43,174 nucleotides of DNA from Candidatus Thiodiazotropha sp. 'RUGA' (GTDB lineage Bacteria; Pseudomonadota; Gammaproteobacteria; Chromatiales; Chromatiaceae): positions 1,765-44,938 of the forward strand of contig JAEPDS010000031.1 of NCBI GenBank assembly GCA_016842065.1. Reading direction: 5' to 3'. The position numbers and the translations under genes were made by a program. Positions 37,248 to 43,174 of this stretch are shown here, piece after piece. The notes beneath the pieces were generated by a model, which was not told where the DNA came from, searched no databases, and saw only the letters and a list, made by a program, of their open reading frames with translations. Each line of letters starts with the position of its first letter. The first letter of the stretch is position 1.

Positions 37248-37444
37248 TGTTATTCCCCCCGTGATCCACAAGGTTGTCGTTGTTGAGCCATAAAGAAGTT
37301 GCAATCCCGCTTGATCAATTAATTGTCATCAGCGTATAAGTATAGCGATTCCCGATGGCGGTATGCTTCACAGAGTCTACCCCAAACCCGAAGATAGACC
37401 AGTATTGAAGGTAAATCTTTGTCAACTATATCAGGACCAGCAAC

Positions 37445-38926
37445 ATGACCAACAATAACATTCTGCTCGGTGGCAATGGCGATCGGCAGATCGTGCTCAA
37501 CGCCGGGATGGCAAACCGTCACGGCCTGATCACCGGGGCCACAGGAACCGGCAAAACCGTAACCCTGCAAGTCCTGGCGGAATCCTTCTCCCGCCTCGGC
37601 GTACCGGTATTTACCGCGGATGTAAAAGGGGATCTCTCCGGTCTTGCCGGTGCCGGCAAGGCGCACCCGAAGATCACTGAACGGCTCGACTATATCAAGA
37701 TCGAAGAACATGACTTCGAGCCCTGCCCTGTGCTGTTCTGGGATGTATTCGGCAAACAGGGACATGCGGTTCGTACCACGGTCTCGGAAATGGGCCCGAC
37801 CCTGCTGGCCAATCTGCTGGAACTCAACGAGACCCAGGAGGGGGTGCTGCAGATCGCCTTCAGCCTGGCGGACGATGAAGGGCTGCTGCTGCTCGACCTG
37901 AAGGATCTGCGCGCCATGCTGAACTGGGTTGCGGACAACGCCAAGGATCTGGAGCGGGACTATGGCCGGGTCTCCCGGCAGAGCGTAACAGCCATTCTGC
38001 GGCGTCTGCTGACCCTCGAAGAGGCTGGTGGGGAGATCTTCTTTGGCGAACCGGCGCTGCACATCGAGGATCTGATGCAGAACGACTTCTCCGGCCGGGG
38101 TGTGGTGAGCATTCTCGATGCTACCACCCTCTATCACTCACCCCGCATCTACGCCACCTTTCTGCTCTGGCTGCTCTCCGAATTGATGGAAGAGCTGCCG
38201 GAACGGGGCGATGCGGATCTGCCGAAGCTGGTGTTCTTTTTCGACGAAGCCCACCTGCTGTTCAGCCATGCGCCGAAGGCGCTGCTGGAGAAGATCACCC
38301 AGGTGGTGCGGCTGATCCGCTCCAAAGGGGTCGGGGTGTTTTTTGTCACCCAGTACCCTAACGACGTACCGGATCAGGTCATCGGTCAGCTGGGTAACCG
38401 CATCCAGCACGCCCTGCGGGCATTCACCCCGAAGGACAGAAAAGCGGTCAAAGCGGCGGCACAGACCTTCCGCGAAAACCCGGCCTTCGACACCGAGGAG
38501 ATGATCAGCAACCTGGGGGTTGGCGAGGCCCTGATCTCCACCCTGGATGAGAAGGGTGTCCCGAGCATGGTGGAGAAGACCCTGATGTCCCCACCCCGCT
38601 CCCAGTTCGGCCCGGTCAGCGAAGCGGAACGGAAAAAGATCATTGGTCGCTCACCGTTGAAGTCGAAGTATGGCGAGACGGTCGACCGGGAGTCCGCCTA
38701 TGAACTGCTGAAAAAACGTGAAGAGGAGCTGATCAAGCGTCGTGAGGAGCAGGCTAAATCCGAGGAGCAGGAGAAACAGGCCAAGCGCAGCAAGAGTCGC
38801 AGCAGCGGTTCAAGACGACAGGGTGTAGGCGAAGCGTTTGCCAAATCGATCGCCCGTGCGATCGGTTCACGACTGGGCAAGCAGATCATTCGCGGCATTC
38901 TTGGATCGATCATGGGGAAAGGCTAG
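37445..38926 (+). CDS. HerA-like ATPase, DUF853/YjgR family
   Basis: The 493-residue protein is close to E. coli YjgR. Walker A is GATGTGKT (~32-39), DVKGDLSGLAGAG follows, Walker B with Glu is KLVFFFDEAHLLF, then a sensor-like VFFVTQYPNDVPDQV. Conserved LGNRIQHALRAFTPKDRKAV and VGEALISTLDEKGVPSMVE follow. A charged coiled-coil (KKREEELIKRREEQAKSEEQ) leads to a basic end. HerA-type ATPases translocate DNA or act in processing; the role of YjgR is not settled. AGGA lies eight bases before the ATG. The SRAP gene follows by 25 bp. Confidence 0.94.
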   Translation: MTNNNILLGGNGDRQIVLNAGMANRHGLITGATGTGKTVTLQVLAESFSRLGVPVFTADVKGDLSGLAGAGKAHPKITERLDYIKIEEHDFEPCPVLFWDVFGKQGHAVRTTVSEMGPTLLANLLELNETQEGVLQIAFSLADDEGLLLLDLKDLRAMLNWVADNAKDLERDYGRVSRQSVTAILRRLLTLEEAGGEIFFGEPALHIEDLMQNDFSGRGVVSILDATTLYHSPRIYATFLLWLLSELMEELPERGDADLPKLVFFFDEAHLLFSHAPKALLEKITQVVRLIRSKGVGVFFVTQYPNDVPDQVIGQLGNRIQHALRAFTPKDRKAVKAAAQTFRENPAFDTEEMISNLGVGEALISTLDEKGVPSMVEKTLMSPPRSQFGPVSEAERKKIIGRSPLKSKYGETVDRESAYELLKKREEELIKRREEQAKSEEQEKQAKRSKSRSSGSRRQGVGEAFAKSIARAIGSRLGKQIIRGILGSIMGKG

Positions 38927-38937
38927 TGGGCCACTAG
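38923..38937. promoter_or_regulatory. 15-bp palindrome over the DUF853 stop codon
   Basis: CTAGTGG-G-CCACTAG is perfect and contains the TAG stop. It lies 14 bp before the SRAP ATG, so the RNA could fold near the SRAP ribosome binding region. A loop of one base makes a hairpin strained; it may be fortuitous. Confidence 0.3.
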
Positions 38938-38951
38938 GCCCCTTTAACAAC

Positions 38952-39644
38952 ATGTGCGGCAGATTCTACCTCGATGTACAGATGGATGAACTGGAAGGCT
39001 ACTTCTCCCTGCAAGCCACAACCATCGAACTCAAGCCCAGATATAATATCGCACCGTCCCAGGATATCCTCGCGGTGGCGGCACCGAATGGAGCAAGAGT
39101 GCTGAGCGGTTTTCATTGGGGACTGATCCCCTTCTGGGCCAAGGATGAAAAGATCGGCTACAAAACGATCAACGCCCGAGCGGAGACAGTGCACAGCAAA
39201 CCGGCCTACCGCGCCGCCTTCAAATACCGACGCTGCCTGATTCCCTGCAGCGGCTTTTACGAGTGGAAAAAAGAGAATAACGTCAAGCAGCCCTACTGCT
39301 TCCGACCAACCAGCCAACCGATGTTCGCCCTGGCCGGCCTCTATGAACACTGGCAGGATCAATCCGGCCGGGAGATCGACTCCTGCACCATCCTGGTCGG
39401 TGACGCCAATCAGGACGTGGCACCGATTCACGACCGTATGCCGATCATTCTCAAACCTGAAGATTTTGACTGCTGGCTCGATCCCCAGGTACAGAAAAAG
39501 GAGCAACTGCTGCCCCTGTTGAAAGCGGCACCGCCCGGCGAGGTGGATCACTATCCGGTCAGCCGCGCCGTCAACAGTCCGGCCAACGATCATGCTGAGC
39601 TGATCAAGGATATTTCAAGCTCAGATCAATTCAGACTGACTTGA
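38952..39644 (+). CDS. SRAP-domain protein (YedK/HMCES-like)
   Basis: SRAP proteins cross-link to abasic sites in single-stranded DNA through Cys2 and so protect them. ATG 38952 is the right start because it places Cys at position 2 (MCGRFYLD). Other active-site parts are present: NARAET (Asn), CSGFYEWKK (Glu) and PIHDRMPIIL (His). The 230-residue length is normal. It lies 25 bp after the HerA-like ATPase gene and 160 bp before rph. No LexA box was seen upstream. Confidence 0.96.
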   Translation: MCGRFYLDVQMDELEGYFSLQATTIELKPRYNIAPSQDILAVAAPNGARVLSGFHWGLIPFWAKDEKIGYKTINARAETVHSKPAYRAAFKYRRCLIPCSGFYEWKKENNVKQPYCFRPTSQPMFALAGLYEHWQDQSGREIDSCTILVGDANQDVAPIHDRMPIILKPEDFDCWLDPQVQKKEQLLPLLKAAPPGEVDHYPVSRAVNSPANDHAELIKDISSSDQFRLT

Positions 39645-39804
39645 AGTTGAATCTCCCTCTTCCCTGAGCCTCGGCTGATACCAGGCGCTGAGCGTGAACC
39701 ATTTGATTGCCGCGTCAATAGCAACTAGGCTGACATCTCCAAACCATTCAACCATAATAGCGCCCCCGATAATCACAACAGCCTTCAAGCCCTTAAGGAG
39801 CGAC

Positions 39805-40521
39805 ATGAGACCTTCCGGACGCCAACCCGACCAGCTGAGAGAGATCAGCATCACCCGTAACTTCACCAAGCACGCAGAGGGATCCGTTCTGGTCTGCTTT
39901 GGCGACACCCAGGTACTCTGCACCGCCAGCGTCGATGAATCGGTACCCAGGTTTCTCAAGGGCGCCGGGCAAGGCTGGATCACCGCTGAGTATGGCATGC
40001 TGCCCAGGTCGACCACCGATCGCATGGGTCGAGAAGCGGCCCGGGGTAAGCAGAGCGGCAGAACCCAGGAGATACAGCGGCTGATTGGACGCTCGCTGCG
40101 TGCCGCCGTGGACCTGAAAGCCTTGGGTGAAAGAACCATCACCCTGGATTGCGATGTCATCCAGGCCGATGGCGGCACCCGAACCGCCTCCATCACCGGA
40201 GCCTGTGTCGCCCTGGTCGATGCGATAGAACATACCCGTGCGGCCGGACTGCTGGAACAGAGCCCACTGCTGGGCATGGTGGCCTCCGTCTCCGTGGGTA
40301 TCTACCAGGGTACCCCGGTACTGGATCTGGACTATACGGAAGATTCCAACGCCGAGACCGACATGAATGTGGTGATGAATGAAAAGGGAGGATTCATCGA
40401 GGTGCAGGGAACCGCAGAAGGCGATACCTACAGCCGCGATGAATTGAACGCCATGCTGGATCTGGCAGACCAGGGCATTCAACAGCTCTGCCAGATACAG
40501 AAGCAAGCGTTGGGTGGTTAA
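39805..40521 (+). CDS. rph: Ribonuclease PH
   Basis: RNase PH is a phosphate-dependent 3'-5' exoribonuclease that trims tRNA 3' ends. The 238-residue protein starts [20 protein letters not shown] with AAGGAG four bases before the ATG (39795-39800). [19 protein letters not shown] (phosphate-binding Arg) and [18 protein letters not shown] (metal-binding Asp) are intact, so the enzyme should be active. The open frame further upstream (from 39694) has no homology. rdgB follows 66 bp on. Confidence 0.98.
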   Translation: MRPSGRQPDQLREISITRNFTKHAEGSVLVCFGDTQVLCTASVDESVPRFLKGAGQGWITAEYGMLPRSTTDRMGREAARGKQSGRTQEIQRLIGRSLRAAVDLKALGERTITLDCDVIQADGGTRTASITGACVALVDAIEHTRAAGLLEQSPLLGMVASVSVGIYQGTPVLDLDYTEDSNAETDMNVVMNEKGGFIEVQGTAEGDTYSRDELNAMLDLADQGIQQLCQIQKQALGG

Positions 40522-40587
40522 AGCCTGCAAATAAGCAGTGCTAAAACAGTCAGAGCGCAGTCAAACCAGAGAGACAGGTAGAGTGAA

Positions 40588-41196
40588 ATGACAGGACATC
40601 ATTCAGGTGAACGGATCGTACTGGCCAGCAACAATGCGGGCAAAGTCAGGGAGATCAATCAACTTTTGGCCAGCGAACAGATCACTGTGGTAGCGCAAAA
40701 GGATTTCAATATTCCGGATGCCATAGAAGATGGTCTCAGCTTTGTGGAGAACGCCATCAAGAAGGCCCGCCATGCATCGAGCCTGAGTGGCCTGCCGGCC
40801 ATCGCAGACGACTCGGGTATCGAGGTCGATGCACTGAATGGCGCACCCGGCATCTACTCGGCCCGCTTTGCAGGGGCAGGAGCCTCGGACGAAGAGAACC
40901 TGCAAAAACTGCTGAGCCGCTTGGAAGAGGTACCGGAAGCGAAACGCACAGCCCGCTTCCAGTGCCTGATGGTCTACATGCGTCACGCGGAAGACCCGAC
41001 CCCCATCATCTGCCAGGGTAGCTGGGAGGGCCGAATACTGTTTGAACCGCAAGGCGACAACGGATTTGGCTACGATCCCATCTTTTATGTCCCCACCCAT
41101 GACTGCAGTTCGGCACAACTGGCGCCGGAGACCAAAAACAGCCTGAGCCATCGCGGGCAGGCACTGAAGGCCCTGATGCAGGCACTCTCCGTTTAG
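40588..41196 (+). CDS. rdgB: XTP/dITP diphosphatase RdgB
   Basis: RdgB hydrolyses dITP, XTP and related non-canonical purine triphosphates to monophosphates, keeping them out of DNA. The 202-residue protein has the SNNAGK substrate loop (residues ~14-19), ADDSGIEVDAL, SARFAG, GFGYDPIF and SHRGQAL. The rph-rdgB order is common; hemW, which often follows, is absent here and is replaced by an inverted-repeat element. Confidence 0.98.
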   Translation: MTGHHSGERIVLASNNAGKVREINQLLASEQITVVAQKDFNIPDAIEDGLSFVENAIKKARHASSLSGLPAIADDSGIEVDALNGAPGIYSARFAGAGASDEENLQKLLSRLEEVPEAKRTARFQCLMVYMRHAEDPTPIICQGSWEGRILFEPQGDNGFGYDPIFYVPTHDCSSAQLAPETKNSLSHRGQALKALMQALSV

Positions 41197-41206
41197 TTTT
41201 TTATTA

Positions 41207-41380
41207 AGTCCGCAAATGAACGCGAATAAACGCAAATGGGCAGATATTTTAACTCCCCTCTCCCCTTGCGGGAGAGGGGCTTTTAGTTAGCGATTTGATC
41301 CTTTACCGCTAAATAAAAAACCTGAAGCCCAATAATCTACACAAGCAACATTTGCGTTTATTCGAGTTCATTTGCGGACT
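41207..41380. repeat. Inverted-repeat element with 32-bp ends
   Basis: The left end (41207-41238) starts AGTCCGCAAATGAACGCGAA and the right end (41349-41380) is its reverse complement with a single mismatch (CGAG for CGCG). The 110 bp between them hold an intrinsic terminator and no gene. The size and ends resemble a MITE or another dispersed intergenic repeat. I see no target-site duplication. Confidence 0.75.
41255..41284 (+). terminator. Intrinsic terminator after rdgB
   Basis: CCCCTCTCCC and GGGAGAGGGG form a perfect 10-bp stem with a 5-base loop (CTTGC), followed by CTTTTAG. It lies 59 bp after the rdgB stop, inside the inverted-repeat element. Confidence 0.75.
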
Positions 41381-41393
41381 GAACTAAAACCAA

Positions 41394-41828
41394 TCAACGC
41401 ATCATATTCCACATATAGTGCCCGGGACTGGTGAAGGAATCGACACCCCGATTCATATCGCTGCCCATACGATTCATGGTTGGCCCCATCGTGGCAACAG
41501 ATGGTGTCATCACTTGCATACTCTGGCGCATGGCATCCAGATCATCCGCCATCAGTTTGTACATATCCGACATATGCTGATCCACTTCGACAAACTCACG
41601 GCTCATGATTTTCATATCCTTCGACATCAGGGAAATCTTCTCCCCCATGCCATTCATACTGACTTTCATCTCACGCATATCGTGAGACATATCCCCCATA
41701 TAGCCACGCATGGCGCGCATCGATAGCATCATGTCGTACATCACAACCAGCATGATCATTGCACCGAGCCAGGAACCGATCACCACGCTGACCACACCCC
41801 AGTTGATCTTCTTGTCCTTGATATTCAT
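41394..41828 (-). CDS. Methionine-rich membrane-anchored coiled-coil protein
   Basis: The 144-residue protein has a cytoplasmic start, one membrane helix (~11-33, WGVVSVVIGSWLGAMIMLVV) and a long helical part outside. About 30 residues are Met, many repeating every three to four positions (MRAMRGYMGDM, HDMREMKVSMNGMG), so they would line one face of a coiled coil. A C-terminal end with Pro and GHYMWNMMR follows. There is no Cys; three His occur. I do not recognise a family. Met-rich faces can bind Cu(I), but no CXXC or copper genes are near, and hydrophobic packing is the simpler explanation. The gene is real by frame, length and the membrane helix. Confidence 0.75.
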   Translation of the reverse strand: MNIKDKKINWGVVSVVIGSWLGAMIMLVVMYDMMLSMRAMRGYMGDMSHDMREMKVSMNGMGEKISLMSKDMKIMSREFVEVDQHMSDMYKLMADDLDAMRQSMQVMTPSVATMGPTMNRMGSDMNRGVDSFTSPGHYMWNMMR

Positions 41829-42138
41829 TTTGCACTGGCCTCTCAGCGATAAATAGAAGGGATAATTTCTTCGACGCAGACCATAATCCTGTCTGACAGC
41901 CGGATCAAGCGATTCCGGAGCGGGAGATAAAACGGTAACACTGGCTTATGATCCAGCTGGCTGCTGCCTCTATCCTCACGCCACAGAACGCCATCTCTCA
42001 GAGCATCTGGATTGCAACGAAAACCACCATCCTTCGATCGATCATAACAACCAAAAGTCTAGCGTGATCGCCAATCAAACTCCGATGATTTATAACTCAG
42101 TGCTCAATAAATTGCACAACCATCCATCGCTCAATTCA
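41829..42138. other. Intergenic region (310 bp)
   Basis: It lies upstream of the Met-rich gene and downstream of the DUF1330 gene, both on the minus strand. I see no clear promoter, repeat or RNA gene. Frames on the + strand here lack ribosome binding sites and continue as antisense of the DUF1330 gene. Confidence 0.35.
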
Positions 42139-42441
42139 TCAGGCTGTCTCATGCAGGGCAATGACTGTTTTACTGTTGATCGCACCATCCAGATGACGCT
42201 GCTTGATCTCCAGGTAGTCAGGCCGCTCAAAGAAAGCCTCCATCGCCTCCCGACTTGGAAAATCGATGGTGAAGACCCGATTGATCGGCTCGTCGGTTTT
42301 TGAGCGCAGCACTGCGGCAATCTTGAAATCGTAACCGAAGGCAGCACCAATCGAGTTCAATATCGGCTCCATCTCCTCACGATATTTTTGATACGCTTCA
42401 TCATCCGTGACGTTAAGCCCCATGATTCTTTCAAAACCCAT
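42139..42441 (-). CDS. DUF1330-family protein
   Basis: The 100-residue protein has the ferredoxin-like dimeric alpha-beta barrel pattern of DUF1330: MGLNVTDDEAYQKYREEMEP, RVFTIDFPSREAMEAFFERP and YLEIKQRHLDGAINSKTVI. Function is unknown. ATG 42441 is chosen because AGG lies seven bases before it; GTG 42447 would add two residues. It lies 63 bp after dctM and may be co-transcribed. Confidence 0.88.
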   Translation of the reverse strand: MGFERIMGLNVTDDEAYQKYREEMEPILNSIGAAFGYDFKIAAVLRSKTDEPINRVFTIDFPSREAMEAFFERPDYLEIKQRHLDGAINSKTVIALHETA

Positions 42442-42504
42442 AATCACGCCTCACAATATTTTACTTGAGCAATTCAACAGCATGTTTTGTTGATCTGTCA
42501 GGCC

Positions 42505-43174
42505 TCAGCCGTAGACCACGTCCGGCAGCCAGGTGGCCAGTTGTGGCCAGTAGGCCAACAGGCCGAGCATCAAAAGCTGAATCACAATGAACGGCGCTAC
42601 ACCGCGATAGATGGCCGTGGTGGAGATCTGTTTCGGCGCCACACCACGCAGATAGAACAGAGCGAAACCGAAAGGCGGGGTGAGAAATGAGGTCTGCAGA
42701 TTGATGGCGATCATCACCCCGAGCCAGACCGGATCCAGCCCCATCGCCAACAGGATCGGTCCGACGATCGGTACCACTACAAAGGTGATCTCGATGAAAT
42801 CGAGGATAAAGCCCAGCAGGAACATCACCAGCATCACCACGACCATCGCACCGACCACCCCACCCGGCAGATCGGTCAACAACTCAGTCACCACCTCATC
42901 GCCACCGAAGCCGCGGAACACCAATGAGAAGAGTGAGGCGCCGATGAAAATCATGAATACCATACTGGTGACTTTGGTCGTACCGGTAACCACCTCTTTG
43001 AGGGTTTTCAGATTGAGCTGTTTTTGACTGAAGGCCAGCAGCATGGCGCCGATTGCACCCACCGAAGCGGCTTCGGTCGGCGTCGCCAGACCACCAAGAA
43101 TCGAGCCGAGCACGGCAACGATCAACAGCAGCGGCGGCAGCAGGACTTTCAGCGTCCTGGTCAGCAGGGCTCCC
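42505..43174 (-). CDS. dctM: TRAP transporter large permease DctM, 5' part beyond window
   Basis: The frame is open to the window end, so only the last ~222 residues are visible. They contain several long membrane helices and the GGLATPTEAASVGAIGAMLL segment, LGFILDFIEITFVVVPIVGPI and LQTSFLTPPFGFALFYLRGVAP, all typical of the TRAP large subunit. It uses an ion gradient to import carboxylates or similar anions with a periplasmic binding protein and a small subunit, which should lie outside the window. The TTG at 43125 is internal. Confidence 0.95.
   Translation of the reverse strand, partial: GALLTRTLKVLLPPLLLIVAVLGSILGGLATPTEAASVGAIGAMLLAFSQKQLNLKTLKEVVTGTTKVTSMVFMIFIGASLFSLVFRGFGGDEVVTELLTDLPGGVVGAMVVVMLVMFLLGFILDFIEITFVVVPIVGPILLAMGLDPVWLGVMIAINLQTSFLTPPFGFALFYLRGVAPKQISTTAIYRGVAPFIVIQLLMLGLLAYWPQLATWLPDVVYG

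Noticed and set aside
37319-38137. Long - strand frame opposite the DUF853 gene
   Set aside because: Antisense shadow of a clear HerA-like ATPase.
39793-40530. Long - strand frame opposite rph
   Set aside because: Antisense shadow of RNase PH with no domain of its own.

Overview
The window looks like a piece of a gammaproteobacterial chromosome. The best evidence is the conserved housekeeping order miaB-ybeZ-ybeY-corC-lnt, the mpl-ubiX pair, an E. coli-like folE, and yicC, rph and rdgB of gammaproteobacterial type. Several multidomain c-di-GMP proteins and the end of a TRAP carboxylate transporter suggest an environmental, metabolically flexible bacterium rather than an enteric one. The species cannot be fixed from this stretch. 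No tRNA, rRNA, CRISPR array, transposase or phage gene was seen.

Layout. 1-4.9 kb (+): the end of an LssY-C-type protein, then a two-gene signalling unit: a PhnD-like/PAS receptor without an output domain, overlapping by ATGA with a Cache-PAS-PAS-GGDEF cyclase. 5.1-15.7 kb (-): a long housekeeping run: ubiX, mpl, a small membrane protein and an SDR, then lnt, a bacteriohemerythrin, a short corC, ybeY, ybeZ and miaB, then gmk and an M48 lipoprotein protease. The hemerythrin sits between corC and lnt, and corC lacks its usual C-terminal domain. 16.1-19.8 kb (+): a 1238-residue PilZ-helical-GGDEF-EAL protein with a degenerate GGDEF motif.

19.9-24 kb: small accessory genes, visibly AT-rich between about 21.5 and 23.5 kb: a lipoprotein, a small membrane protein, an exported pentapeptide-repeat protein, an NTF2-like protein, a short unknown protein, a PPOX flavoprotein and an exported DUF302 protein. 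24.6-26.8 kb (+): an IscR paralogue in which all four [2Fe-2S] ligands are replaced, preceded by a perfect palindrome next to a -10-like hexamer, then a DUF2189 membrane protein, a tiny exported protein and a DCC thiol-oxidoreductase-like protein. 26.8-28.4 kb (-): an SDR and folE.

29-32.3 kb (-): a CBS-PASx4-GGDEF-EAL protein with both catalytic motifs intact. 32.5-41.2 kb: yicC (-), a Ser/Thr kinase and PP2C phosphatase pair (+), a YeaQ/YpfJ/DUF2780 cluster (-), then a HerA-like DUF853 ATPase, a SRAP protein, rph and rdgB (+). A 174-bp element with 32-bp inverted ends and an internal terminator follows. The window ends (-) with a methionine-rich membrane coiled-coil protein, a DUF1330 protein and the 3' part of dctM.

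How they work together. Three c-di-GMP enzymes give separate inputs (periplasmic ligand or redox, PilZ feedback, CBS/PAS). The kinase/phosphatase pair adds Ser/Thr signalling. The most interesting places are the cluster-less IscR with its palindrome, the short corC/hemerythrin junction, the receptor/cyclase pair, the Met-rich protein and the inverted-repeat element after rdgB.
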